64,000 nucleotides of DNA from Crotophaga sulcirostris (lineage: Eukaryota; Chordata; Aves; Cuculiformes; Crotophagidae). Where the stretch lies: positions 1,304,758 through 1,368,757 of the forward strand of contig VYZB01000167.1 of the NCBI GenBank assembly GCA_013397455.1, written 5' to 3'. Shown here one piece after another: positions 1 through 13,100 of the stretch. The notes beneath the pieces are model-generated. The model saw nothing but the letters and a program-made list of their open reading frames with translations. It had not been told where the DNA came from and did not search any database. The position numbers and the translations under genes are program-made. Numbering within the stretch: position 1 is the stretch's first letter; every line of letters begins with the position of its first letter.

Positions 1-1734
1 GTGTTTTTCCTTCCATCAGCCTTCATTTGTCAGTGTCTGCTTGACAAGATAAGCCAGATAAGTAAGATTTTAACTCTTTATTGAACTTTTTACCTTTTCA
101 TTTTGCTAACATCTTTTTAAATGAGTAGTTTTTGTATACAATAGAAAATAGTACGGTTCATCCACATGGGTACGTAAGGAATAGGTACCCCGTAGATTTA
201 TATCAATGTATTCTGACATCTGTGTCTGACTTAGCAAAAAGTTGAACTGTGAAAATTTCTCATGATGAAATATTGTTGGGTTATTTAAACTACCTGTATT
301 TTCAATACATTACTAAGATCTGCAGTAGATATCAATTTAATCAACTCATAGAACCTAGAGCCTGATATTCTGTGCATAAATCAATTACTGCTCTTTCCAG
401 AAATCTTTTTATGGAAGGTTGAAGAGCAACCTGTTCATTGTTTTCTTTGTGAGCTTTGAGCATTTAGATTTTAAACAGTTTGTTTCAGAACCTCTTCTAA
501 AAAAATCTATTCCAAGCACAAGAATATTAAATTATATTAGCTGCAAAATAGTTGAGAAAATGTGACAAAACTTGCCCAATGAGAAATTCTTGTAAATTTT
601 TTAATCTGTAACAAGCTTTGCTGCTTTAAGGATGGATTCCAAAACATATCTGTGTCCCAGTGTCTCAGGAGAGGAAATATTTTTGAAAGGTGATCGAGTA
701 TTTAATGTGTGGTAGTATTTTTCTAGGAAATAATGAATGACTAGTAAATGAGGATGTGGTTTCATTCTTGAAAGCATAAGCTTTCTAGAAGTGTGAGTGA
801 GTTGCTTGGTAGTTAGTGAGGTTATACCTCAGATTTGTTTTTTGGCTTCCTGCTTCTACTGTTAATAAAAGCTCGGGTACTGTTCAGAAACCCAGAGAAA
901 AGTGTGGTTAGTATGAACAAGGAGATAATATAAGAGGATATTTACAGAAATGACAGAGTAGTTTACCAAGGCTCTAGTGAAGTCAATACAAAAATTATAG
1001 GTTGGTTCAATGTAAATAGGTTTTCAGAGATAGGGTATTTCTTCTCCTTTTCAGAAAATAGTTTCCTAACATTCTCACCATTGGTGTTCTTTTTCATGTG
1101 TTTCTTAACAGAAAACCTTCTTTCTCTTCAAAACACAGTTTTTGAAAACTCTTGGACATTCTTCTTCTTGGTAATAGTGTTATTTATTAAACAGTAACTC
1201 CTCAAGATTATATACAATTTAAAGCACTGAAATCAGAAAAAGAGTCCAGTACAAATGAATGTGTATGTCTGTTCAAGATCCTATTATCTTTGGCTTACTT
1301 TGCTTTGAATTGATTGCAATGTAGTAAGCATTAGAGGTAGGGAATGTGTATCTTCTCAGTTTTTTGTATAATGGTAGCGATATGAATTTTAGTACCTGAT
1401 GGATATTTGAATAAGTTTGATTCTATTGATATTAATTTGACTGAGTAAAAATTGATTTACTTTTTGATTAATTTTTTGAGTAAAAATAAAATATATGCCT
1501 AAGAGAATCTTATTTCTTCTGGCTCTAAAGTTAGTGATAATGTGAAAAACACTCAATCATGTGCTAAATTTTGAAGTAAATATAGCTTTTAGATATTGGG
1601 TGTAATTTTGTACAGCTTAGCTCTTATGAGATACTCCTGTAAAGAGAGTCAGCCTTCCAGATATGACAAATTCTCCAGTGAAAGATGATTATTGGTGTGT
1701 AGGAATTCTTTCTAAACCAATGGTGTAGGTTAAT

Positions 1735-2321
1735 CCTAGTTGGCAGCTCAACCTCACACAGCTGATCACTCACTCCCCTCCAGTGGGATAAGGGAGAGAA
1801 ATTAGAAGGGTAAAAGTGAGAAAACTCATGGGTTGAGATAAAGACAGTTTAATAGGCAAAGTAAAGTTGTTTCTACAAATAAAGCAAAACAACAAATTCA
1901 TTGACTACTTCCCATTAGCAGGCAAGTGTTCAGCCATCTCCAGGAAGGCAGGGCTCCATGACACATATTGCTTACTTGGGAAGACAAACGACAAACTCCT
2001 TAACTCCAAATGTTCCACGTTGCTGCTTCTTCTTCAGCATTTATTACTGAGCAATACATCATATGGAATGGAATCTCTCTTTGGTCAGCTGGAGTCAGCT
2101 GTCCCTGCTGTATCCTCTCCCAGCTTCTTGTGCATCCCTAGCCTGCTTGCTGGTGGGGTAGTGTGAGAAACAGAGGCAGCATTGATGCTGTGTATGCACT
2201 GCTCACCAATAGCTGAAACATCCCTGTGTTATCAGTACTCTTTTCATTATAAATGCAAAACATATAGTGTGATACAGGCTACTGTAAAGAAAATTAATTT
2301 AATCCCAGTGTACCCATTACA
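1735..2321 (-). mobile_element. Solo-type LTR of an avian endogenous retrovirus (ERVL-like), degraded
   Basis: The stretch from about ccagtgggataagggagaga through gagataaagacagtttaata to gaaaattaatttaatcccag resembles, in reverse orientation, a common LTR found in many neoavian genomes. I recognise it from memory of the repeat and have not run a search. Read on the - strand it has the expected layout: a U3 part, a degraded TATA-like region around 2038-2055, then the downstream U5 part. Both ends are approximate. I could not identify a clear pair of flanking target-site duplications, and no gag, pol or env sequence lies next to it, so a solo LTR left by recombination is the simplest reading. 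It cannot make protein; the open frame across 1867-2166 is incidental. The family assignment to ERVL is less certain than the LTR call. Confidence 0.75.
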
Positions 2322-5300
2322 TCCCTGTAAATCTGTGTTGTGCCTATTTATCATTGGGCACTACTGAGTAGCGTTTGCTCACGAGTTCTTCTCGTTCCTT
2401 ACTTTGTAACTAATTTTTATTTCATTCAGTGTAAGATAAATGGATGAGATTTTAAAAAGATAAACATCTAATATCATACTTGCTCACTGAAATTTTTTAA
2501 AAAGTGCCACCACCCAGACTGTAGATATAACTTAACCATTTACAATTGCAAACCAGGCAGTTGGAAATGAGCAAACCACATATTTTCCAAACTATAAGAA
2601 TGTAAATTCCATTTACTGAAATCTACCCTTGCTTCTGCTGCTGAAGCAACATAGTGGAACAGTCTTTACCATTTCTTCCAGTAATATGTGTCACTATAAT
2701 TACTGTAAGACGAAGTGCAGAAATATATTTTCATGAATATTCCTTTTAAAGGATGTATGAAAGACTAATACCAGAAGATAGGCATATGTGAAAACATGTT
2801 ACAAACAACAGACTGACGTTAGAACAGTAATAGATTTTGATTTTTTTCTATTTTGTTTTGTAACCAGAAACTCCTCTGAAAATAAAACTTTATTTACTAA
2901 ACTTGAAAAGAGGAAGAAAATTTGCGTATATGCCTTGACATAAGAAAGAGGAGAATAAGCAACCAAGAATGAAATGGTACAGTGAATAAATAAATGCCTC
3001 CCTTCCGAGTTAAATGATTTTTAATTCGCTTTATTGAATAACTCGTTATTTGTGCAATGAGAAAGAATACATTCTGGTTTCTCTCTTTCCTGTTTGCAAG
3101 AGGAAATAAATAATTTTATGGCTCAATAATTTTGTGACTAAATTTCACTTGCCAGTCAAGATGCTTATGATGGTCGTCTATATCTGCTACTGTATCAATC
3201 TAAATAACTGTTCTTGCTTTTAAACTGCTATCCTTCAGCATCTAAAAGAGCACATTACTAATACAGAGCTTGTAAAATTATTGGGACTTCTCTTATTTTC
3301 TCATAAGAATTTCTCATTACACCTTTGTGTCAATTTCCCTCTTCCATATCAGTTCTCCTGGGTTCGTTATTGTCTCTTTCATGTTATTATGCACTGGAAC
3401 TAAGACAGGACCTGCAGTGTAGGTGGAACAGGAGCAGCTGTTTCACCCTGTGTCCTCTCCAGACTCAAAATAAAATATTCTGAATCACGTCCAGTCTCAA
3501 ACAATTCTTCTTACTGGGCCTTTTCACAGACCAACTGGATGATTAACTATGCTTATGACCACCATAGCCAAATTCTTTTCATATGCTTTATCTGCAGGTC
3601 ATGTCTTTACAGCTAATAACTTCATCTATCTTCGGTACCTCCAGGAAATTTCCTTTTCAAGACAGACAGCTGCAATGGATAGATACTGATGTCTCTATGT
3701 GGGGGGAAAAATTACTGTATTTCATCTCTTCTAGATGTACATAGGAAGCTCACAAATTTCTGATAGCCAGCAGTAAACTGTGCTTTTCAAAAAACATCAT
3801 TTTGCTCTGCAAAGTAATGATAATTCAGGCACTTTGTTTGCGTGACTTAATTTTTGGGACTTTATTAGTTGTATTTCACTGCGGAGGATTTCCTTTTTCT
3901 TTTTCTTTTTTTCCCCTTCCGTTTTCCAGGAATAAGAGATATTGCAGGAAGTAGAATGATGAAAAACACCACTAGGTCTTAATAGTCATGGAGTCTGCTT
4001 ACTTTACAGACTGCACAAAGGCTACACTCATACCTTTAGAAAGTAATTATGAACTCTTAAATTGAATTGTTGCACTTTTAGAAGGAAGAGGTCCTTTGTG
4101 TCATGCTCTTCCTTGTTAAATAATGTTTTTCCTCTAAAATATCTCAAAAACTGTTCAAATAGGTCAAGAGCTATAGTTGTATCATTTTTCCAGTCTCTCA
4201 TTAAAATTAGATGACTGTCTTTTGCACACTTTACTTTAAAAAACTGGATGAATCTCAAGTTATTCTTTTCCACATTAAGATAGCTTCCAACGCTGCCTTG
4301 GGATCTAACTTGGGTTCTCATACATTTAAAAGAACGCTGATTTAAGGTAATGAGGGAAAGAATGGTTATTTTATTTACTCATTAAAATAGCGTTTTTAGA
4401 GGCAGATGCATAAAATTGCTTGTCTGCTACTTACAGAATATTTTTAGTGATAATGCAGTTTTACACTAAGCTTCTACCTAGACCACTAAGGGAATGATCT
4501 TTAAACTGAATTATTTGGTTTTGGCTTTTGTTTGTGGTGGTTTTTTTCCATGAAACTCTTAAGACAGGAAGGTGAAGTAAAATTTTGTAATTTAAATGTT
4601 TCCAGAGCGTTTTCTTTCTATACATAGACAAGTAAAATATTCAGGAAGTTATCAAACTTTTTCATCTGTCATGTAGAAAAGGACAGGGATACAAGATTTT
4701 TTTTGTCAAAATTTATTAAAGTATTTATTTAGGAAGTTTAAACTGGCAACTGCGTCTTCCTCCTTGTGGATTAGGTCCCACTTCAATATGGCCACAGAAT
4801 TGTTAATAGCATGTCTTGGAGTAGTATAATAATAGTGTATAAATATCTAAAGTTACTATTGAGAATGCCATTGACTGTACCTACCATCAAGATCCGATGC
4901 TCACTGTGATATAGCTGAATGTCTTGTGCATAAGTCTTCTCTGACCATTCTTGCTTGTGGTACCTTAGGTTGTTAGCCTACTATGTGAATGGGAATGTGC
5001 AGAGCTGAGTCAAGAAAAAAAAATGAAGCAACTTAAAATCAGAATTCTTGAAGATGGGGATATATTCATATTTTCTATCCACTTCCCTTTCTTTACTTGT
5101 GAGGAAAAAATAAGGCACTTGGAACCTCACCATTTATTTACAGCTTTTTTCTCTACAATATCTGGGAATAGTGACCTGAAAGATAGGTGTGTATATTTCA
5201 GTGAACCTAACTGGAGCTTCTTGTGTGTATTAATAAAAAAAATCCACCTCAGAGAATTCTTATTGCATATTACACTCTTCTTCATCTAGAAGAAAAGTAA

Positions 5301-7924
5301 AACCTGATTAAATGTAATTGTCTGTTATCAAGTCTAATGTATATGAGGATTTATACCTGATTATTTCAAAAAAAGTATTTTTTTAAATTAAAAGTCTCCA
5401 AATTGTTTTAGATTTTAGGTTTAGTATAAGTGCTTAAATATCACTGCCTTGTCTTGATCATTAAAGTGAAGGGAAATTGCTTACTACTTCTGTTTTCCTG
5501 TGAATAAATTTTCTTCTTTAATCTTCATTTAATGTACTATCTTGATAAAGAGGTCATGACTTTTAAAACAACTCGCTATATTAATTTCAAAGATTTTTTT
5601 TTTAAAAGGTTGTAATTAGGTTTTGAATTTTGCATTTATCTTCACCATGAAGACACATGTTTAATCACCCTGAGTTTCTCTTGCTGTCCCTGCAGAAAAC
5701 GTCCCATGGACTTAATCTAATTGGGAAATTGATCCCAAAAGCTTTACCAGCATTACCAGAGAAGGTGAATCAGTGCTTGTGACTCTAAATATAAACCAAT
5801 ACACAATCTGAAATGCTGCAGATAGTTGTCTTGGCCTCCTAGTACATGTGCAGCATATGTCAAACAGCCTGTTTGTATCTGCTAGGTTAGTTACCATCTC
5901 TTGGAATAACATATGCTGAGCCATCAAACTTTCTCTCCCATTGGCATACACACCAGAGGTTTAGTCAATATATTGGTTTTGGCTAGGGAGTATGAATTTT
6001 CTAAGTTCTGAGCTATATTAATAGACTTTCATAGTCCAGATGGGGCTATAGACAAGTCCCTGCCATTTTTTCAGCCTGTAAATTTGTTCAGCAGGTTGGA
6101 CTGACATATTGTTGGAAATGATGAAGCCAATGTGGCTTATTCAGCAGTAGGCTTTCATCAGTTCGGATGCACCATTTTAACACCTCTGAAAATTCATAGA
6201 TGGTATGTCATGGAAAAAAGGTGGTCTCTGTTTGATTCTTTTTGTTTATATATGTTTGAGAAACAGCAGTTTCCAATTATGATGTATTTTAATTTACCAT
6301 ATGTGTGAAAAGTTTAATTAGCATATTCATCACCCAGCCCAGAAGTAGCATTACGATTCCATTCACAGGCAGTTCGTAAATTGTGCAATTCCAGTAGAGT
6401 CAGCTCTGTCTTCCAGAGACAGTGCTGCATCTGCTGTACAGGCATCCTCCCACAGCAAACAAAGTGAGCATGCAAAAGAATCAATGGTCTTGAATTTTAA
6501 AAAAGTTATGACTTTAGTATTACCTAAAAAACGATGGACGTGAACATGGATAACTCCTCTTTACTTCAGTAGTAGCCTGACCTGTGTGATCCAGAGCAGA
6601 CCTCAGGCTCTACTCTGGGAGTATGCTATTCTCCTGGATACTGTACAGGCTAGAGAGTAACTGTGGTCTCTTTATTGAGAGAGAACCATTGGAAGCCATG
6701 TTAAGGTTGTCAACTTTTGGGGGTTTTTTTGGAGCTGAATAATGGAGCAGTATCCTGAAACTGCTCTCTTGCCTGTTGACCCATATTAATAGGGTGTCAC
6801 ATTGCAAATGGATTTGAAATTGCTGGAAACTTGCTCATTGGGCAGAATTCATCAAGGGGCTATCCTGTCAGGCAGGGAACTGGGCAAAGAGCTCCCTCAA
6901 AGCTACTGCAGACATTTAACATCAGGTGTGCACTTTATTAAAGTAATTTTGTGATGGTTTTACATGATATTGGAATTAATGCGTGAAAATCAAAAGTCAG
7001 TCATCACTGCTCTAACAAATAAGATATCTGTTAATTTCAGCAATGTCAAATGAGTGACAAGATACTAAAAACTTCTTTTTGCCCTGGACTCTCTATCATT
7101 ATTTCCACATAAATTTCAAAGGAAGTGTCATGATATGTTGGATAGACTTGCACAATGCATTTTGGTTTAGGTTAAGGCCATTGATTTTGAAAGATCAGAC
7201 TGCAAAAGATTGATTCATATAACTCCAGTGAAATTGTAGAACAGAAGGAGGTGGTGATTTAACAGCTAAAGTCATTATGATTCTTTTACCTGACTATGGA
7301 AAATTATAGCTCTCTTTTTATCCATAAAGAACAAGTACCTTTTGAATCCATAAAGAACATATTTTCAAATGTTTATATGTTTTGTAGAAATGGGATATCT
7401 TAGTTTTTATATGTGTTGTGTATACTAGTTTTTGCATAGAATAACGACAATGAAAAGGACTGTGGAATGTTTAGGTTTTTTTTTTTCTTTTCTGGAGAAT
7501 GTGGAGTTATATGCTATCATCAATCATTCATTCATTTTGCTTTTTTAAAATTTTCTATTAATTTTAAAAGGGAAATGAGCTTATTTACATATGTGTATAT
7601 GGCAAATCATGATTCGAATTTCAATATAAAAAGTAGAGGAGAAATAAATACTGAGCAGCCAAATTTTGTTGCAGCTAAAGGACTTGAGCAGTAACTCCTG
7701 TTATAAATAAGCTTCTTAATTAGTCTGGAGTACCTTCCCTTGCCAGGCTCTTCTCGGTTTGAATTTCCAGTTCCTGGTGGTGGAACTTGACTGTTACTGT
7801 TAATGACTGTTACTACAAAACCAGTCAGATCAAATATATGACAAAGCTTAAGAAAGCCTTCTGAAAGAATCTCTGCTTTTCCTCATGTCTAGAAAATATT
7901 ACAGGCCTAGTGATAAAGATGACC

Positions 7925-8460
7925 TGGGAGGGACCAGTAGGCTCTTGAGTTGGTTCTATGCTTGTAACAGCCCCTGAGGGCCGGGGACACTGGAGGACTC
8001 CCCTTGAGGGGCCTTTAGGGCAAGACCAGGCAGCCTGGACCCACCACACTGTCTGGCAGGAACAGGGCAGCGCCGGGCATCGGGCAGCTCCCTGGGGATG
8101 GGACACAGGCCTACGGGTGGGCTTGGCTCAGCAGGGCCCAGGCTGGGCAGGGCAGGGCTGTGAGGAGCTGGCGGCCAGCCCTGCTGCAGTGTCACTGGGT
8201 CAGGGGCCAGTGACCCCAGCGGGGTTATGTGAGGTCCTGGCTGTGGGCACATGGCAGGGAAGCCCGAGTGGCTGGACAGGGCTGCAGGTGTGCTCAGGGC
8301 CTGGAACTGTGTTACGTGCCCTCCTGGAGCCTTCCTTCCATGCTGGTTATAGCGTGAAAGAAACCAGTTTGTGTGCTCGCAGAGCAGCCCATAGGGAAAA
8401 CCAAGGGCCAGTGAGTGGGGAAGATTGAGAGATCCACTTGAAAGGATCCACATTCACGCT
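7925..8460. other. GC-rich island of unknown origin in intron 48
   Basis: About 500 bp rich in G and C, with many GGGCAGG, GGCCAG and CAGGGC words, sits abruptly in AT-rich intron. Overlapping open frames run through it on both strands (165 codons on - at 7956-8453, 156 codons on + at 7958-8428). That is expected where stop codons are rare, and it argues against either being a gene. The predicted peptides are Pro/Gly/Ala-rich with no domain I recognise. CpG dinucleotides are scarce, so it does not look like a promoter CpG island. Candidates are an old transposon fragment, a decayed GC-rich minisatellite or an insertion from elsewhere. Confidence 0.5.
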
Positions 8461-8642
8461 GCAGGTTAAACCAGCAGTGTAGGCACACCCATAGTGATCT
8501 TGATATTCTAGGACTCTACAGGGAGCTGTAATGTGTTTTTCCTGCTACAGATTTTTTTTATGATACCCAGTGCTGTTATAAATATGAGACATATAATGAC
8601 ACAATGCAAAATATGAGCAAAACGCTTGCAGATGGCTTTGTT

Positions 8643-8663
8643 AAAAAAAACAAACAAACAAAG
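8643..8663. repeat. A-rich (AAAC)n simple repeat
   Basis: Poly-A followed by aaac units. It may be the tail of a retroposed element, but no recognisable body flanks it. Confidence 0.8.
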
Positions 8664-10032
8664 CGCAAAACAACCAAACATTAAACAAATATTAAAATGC
8701 CAATTTTTGTGAAGATAGGCAGAAAATTACTTTCTTTATTTACACTCCTTGATGATTAGTTTTGGAGTTTTTCTATATGGTGAACAAAGAGGTAGAAACC
8801 TAATCTAGTATTGAAACAGAAAGAAAATAGGACTTTAATGATGATTTCATCAACAAGTTAATAAACTCCCACCCTACCCCAATATCCCAGTTTTTCTTTG
8901 CATTGCTTGTCAGTGCTCACTCTCTATGAAACTTATGTCTCATTAATATTGAAATGCACAATACAAATCAATTGAAAGCAAACATGTTTCAAATATTGTA
9001 AGAAGTGGCACAAGCTTTAAATCATTTGCTATTGATAAACAATATTTGAAAAGACAAATGGGAGATGATAGTGAATTTATCAATACTTTTTATTTTTACT
9101 GCGTTTTCATAAAGTTTTCCAAGTAAAATTTCAGGGACCACCACAGATATGTTTTCTATGTTGAATGAAACAGAGAAGTAAATGGCCCCTTTCTGTGACT
9201 TAAAATTACATAGATTTCAACAAGTTTATTGCAGAGCAAAGAATAGCGTATTTCTGCCAATGAAGTCATGTCAGATCAGATAGTGACAAGCTTGACACAC
9301 AATCTTGTCTGCTGTCAATCTAATGATAACTGAGACTGTGGACAGAAAAAAAAACAAATTGAAGAATCATTAGGTAGTCTGCAATATTACTTAGGACAAT
9401 CAAGCTATGAAACAGGTGGGACAAGAGTGGAGAGTGGAAAACAATAACAAAACCACCAGTTAATTTTGATACGTCAGGTAACTCTGGGACTTTTGTTTAT
9501 CTCTTTATTTTTCCCCCTTTATATTATCTGAAAAATGAAAACAACATGGATCTTGGAACTCCATTATGTTCCTTTACACTTTTAAGTAATTACTTTTTGC
9601 TTTTAATTTTCTACTTGCAGTGTTTCACCTGTTATTTATTTGGTCAGGTATTGCATAAACCAAATGTTAACTAGTGCATTTTTAATCTGCTGGTCATGTA
9701 AAACAGAGCTGCTTAAATGAGATTTCTCATGCCTGCCTTTCCTAATATGAATTTGTGTTAGTGTTGTAATCGTTTTATTGAAACCTTGAGAATGAGGGGA
9801 CATATTGCTGTCTTATCTCCTTAGCATGACTCTTTTCCAGCCTTTTTGCTTTTGTTTCCTCTGGTGACTCTCTTTGTTCTTAGTTACTACTATCCATAAG
9901 TTTTGCCAGAAACCAATCCTGAGCAGAAACTAATCTACTGGTGTTTTACAGCTTCCCATGGAGCTTTAGGCCTTTTCAGTCTTATTGCTTATGCTACGGT
10001 TAATCTACACTGCATGTGTTTTTATTTTTCAG

Positions 10033-10134
10033 GAAACTGAAGCAGCAGTGCAGGCTAAACAGCCGAATGTGGAAGAGGTTTTGTCTAAAGGGTGTCATTT
10101 ATATAAGGAAAAACCAGCCACTCATCCAGTAAAG
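10033..10134 (+). CDS. DMD: Dystrophin exon 49 (human numbering), internal coding exon
   Basis: This exon encodes 34 residues of the dystrophin rod domain. Dystrophin links subsarcolemmal F-actin to the dystroglycan complex at the muscle membrane. The frame begins ETEAAVQAKQPNVEEVLSKG and ends with KEKPATHPVK, which I recognise as the C-terminal part of the spectrin-like repeat before hinge 3. The acceptor is a T-rich tract (tttttatttttcag) ending at 10032 and the donor is AAG|gtaatg starting at 10135. Length is 102 bp, the same as human exon 49, and both ends are phase 0, so the exon could be skipped without a frameshift. An ATG-started frame runs through it from 9985, but that ATG lies in intron 48 and is not a real start. 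Compared with the human protein as I remember it, most changes are conservative, plus a Cys in SKGCHLYK where human has Gln. Identification is firm; the number 49 is by homology. Confidence 0.97.
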
Positions 10135-13100
10135 GTAATGAAGCAACCTTTAGCAATATCCATTACTGTGTAATGGGTTATGCTTCCCCTGTTGTACACT
10201 TGTCCTTGATGTGCTCTGTTTAAAATCAATGAAAGAACTTGGCAAATGGCATGTGTTCTGTTCTGTGATGGCATAGCCAGGAAATATGTAATGTTTCCAG
10301 CTAGAAATGTTTTACATATTGTTATGGGAATATTGTTTGTGACATTAAGGTTATTCTAGCTACTTAAGAGTAATCCACATTGAAAGCAAATGTAATTTTT
10401 TGGTGCCGAATCAATGGCATCATATAGCATGTTTTTAAACTCCCCTATTTTGGACTTAGCTTTCAGAAATTTTGTCAACTTAAAAAAAATGAATGTGTTT
10501 TCTCTGAAGGAAAGAAGAAATAGCAGTATAGAACTTTCCTACTCAGCTTTTCTGCCAAAATTCATGTAGAATGACTGACTTTATGCTGTTTTGGAGCTGA
10601 AGATACATTATTAAGAAGGATAATGCCTCCCAACACTTCTTTTTTAGAAAAATGTATTATAGATTCTTTTTTCCCAGCATAGAAATCAATTTGGAGGGGA
10701 TATTTTGCACTCGGTTTCCTAAAGACTATATAGATTTTCATTGAGACTAGAGTTTCATTTACTATCCTGTAGAATCTTGAAGCAGAAAATATTCAGCAAG
10801 TAGCCTCCTACGTGTAGTTCAGCTGCTTTTGGAGTGGAGGACCAAACTAGTAAGGTCACTAGCATATCAACCAGGGCTTGATCTTTTTTTCTGATCTTAC
10901 AACTGCTAATAAGGTATCTGTAAACATGATGATTAAGAGTTCCCAGAAACTGTAATAGTGGCTTATTGATTACACTAAATATATATTGTGATTTCTTCTG
11001 ACTGGGCAGAGATAGTAACCTTTTATTTAGAGCTTTTCCAAACCTACAGCACTCAATAACCTCATGTTACAGAAAAAGGTTATTTAGGGTATCTGTACGT
11101 GACCTCTGCAATGAGTTTCTTGTTTTTTCATCTATATTTAGTCATTATATTTGGAGTATTATTTTCATACTTTTACAAAATTTCCTTCAAATTACTTGAA
11201 ATCCCGCCAGTAGATCTTCTTTCACAGGAGCACATAAATGCACTTGCCTCCACTTTAAAAATTAATACATATTTAAGAATGTTGTGTTTTCTTTCTTTGC
11301 TTTCCTGAAAACAGAACGGAATACTTAAGTTATTTTTTCCTTCAGTATCTAGGCTTTTTTTCCAGTGATCAGTTTCCCTAAACAGTGATAAAACGTTAAA
11401 AGAGGTGAACTGAAGGTGACTTAAAAGTAACGTGCTAATGAGAGTGGGCAGAAACAAAGCTTTTGACTCTGTGTTGGGCTTTTTCCTTGGCTAATTGTTG
11501 TCGGGAGCTGAAACGTGTCATCTGGACGCTGAATGGATAATGGAACAATTATCACTGTGCAACAACTGCATTTACTCATTTCATAAGATTTCAACTGCAG
11601 TCTTAGGTGTTCTTACTCCATGTTTTAACAGGCAAAGCTTTTGATTCAATAGAGAATTGGAAATTTTGGCTTACTGGGTATTTGTAATTGCATAAAAGAA
11701 TTATGGTATTTTCAAGGAAAAGAACTAGTGTTTGTTTTACGTACCACTGACAGAAGTATGACTGGTATGAAATGATACTGTTTGGGCAAAGTTTCTGACG
11801 TAGAAGTGTACTCTGTCTATTTCCTTTAAGTGTTCATGTCAAAGACACCGAAAACTACCAATTTCTACAGGCTTTATTGGAACAAGGTAACTCTTTAAAT
11901 AAAAATTATGATGTTCCTTGGGTTGTAGTTTTGATAACGATATTATAAAATGTGTCTGTGAGGAAATTAGTAACTGCTTGTGGAGTAGTGAGTTCTTCAT
12001 TTCTAGTCCCTCTTTAATTGCATTTTACTTCTTTAATTACATTCTCTAGTTCAGTTAATTGAATGACCTTTGAAGTTGATTTCTGGTTCACTGTCTGTCT
12101 TGTACAATAAGTCATAAAACAGTGAATATATACTGTCAGGACTGTTGAGTTGCTTCTTGATGATGTAGGTTTCCTTAAGCTTCCACCCATTTATACTGAG
12201 TTGGTCTTCTGTTGTTGTTCTTCCTAAGTAACTTCCAGCATTGTCTATTATTTATGTGTTCCAATATAGACTTTTCAGCAAATGTCAAAGTCATTTTCTG
12301 CACAAAACGCATTTTGTAGAAGGAGAAATAATTTATAGTCATATTAAAGCATTTTTAAAAAGATATTAGAAAGCTTGCAAAGTTGAGCACCCAAACTTTA
12401 AAAAATTTCTCGATTTAAATCTTCTGTGTTTAGCCTTTGTTTAGGCTGAGCTATAGCTAATTCAGTACAGGATATGGATAGCACTCACTTTGAGCAGCAA
12501 TTCAATACTTAAACTCATACTCCTTGTTTAGTTTGTGGCACAGAAGAAACAATAAAATCACCTGGCCTCTTTAAAAGCCTTAATTACTTGCACAACATTG
12601 CTCGATAGCTTTGTAGATTCTTTAGTTCTCTGGGGCAACTTTGGTTTTGTGTCTCTTTTCTTTCCTTATTTCACCACAAATCTTCCCATTCTTTTTAATA
12701 CATGAAGTAGAGGTCCTGTAGATTGGTTCACACTGCAGCCTCTCCTGTGCTGGGAAATGGTATGAGTCAGAGAATTAAATATATTGATGCAATTATGTGC
12801 ATTGTACAGGAATTAACGATCATAGTTGACATTATTCTGGCATTTCTTAATGTTTAGCAGTTTATCTTTGTGTGTTTTGAAATAAATTAAATCCCATTGA
12901 TTTCTATTGACACATACTTAATCTTATCTCATCGTTATATCAGTGGAATGTATATTTTCACATATTCACTAAGAGTAGTAAAAGTGCTGATATTGGAAAT
13001 TTGCAATGCAGGATGTAAAAATATTTTTGTTGACAAATGAAATCCTCGTATATGCTGATTCAGGTCTCAAGAATGGGGTGAGACGTGATCCTTTAAGCAC

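Larger units (their letters stand above)
1..10032 (+). other. DMD: DMD intron 48 (3' part)
   Basis: AT-rich intronic sequence before exon 49; the 5' end is outside the window. I looked for exon 48, a 186 bp exon in human, and saw nothing resembling it, so this intron is longer than 10 kb. It holds an LTR (about 1735-2321), a GC-rich island (about 7925-8460) and an AAAC-type simple repeat (8643-8663). Nothing recognisable was seen in 1-1730, 2325-7920 or 8670-10030. The short open frames there have no codon structure or domain I can identify. Confidence 0.85.

Noticed and set aside
1867..2166. 99-codon frame inside the LTR
   Set aside because: It lies within the non-coding LTR on the opposite strand to the element and has no retroviral protein similarity.
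7956..8453. 165-codon (-) and 156-codon (+) overlapping open frames
   Set aside because: Both strands are open because the segment is GC-rich. The peptides are low-complexity Pro/Gly/Ala sequence with no recognisable fold.
9985..10173. 62-codon frame containing exon 49 with an upstream ATG
   Set aside because: The ATG is in intron 48 upstream of the splice acceptor. The real coding unit is the 102 bp exon only, not a small gene or alternative promoter.
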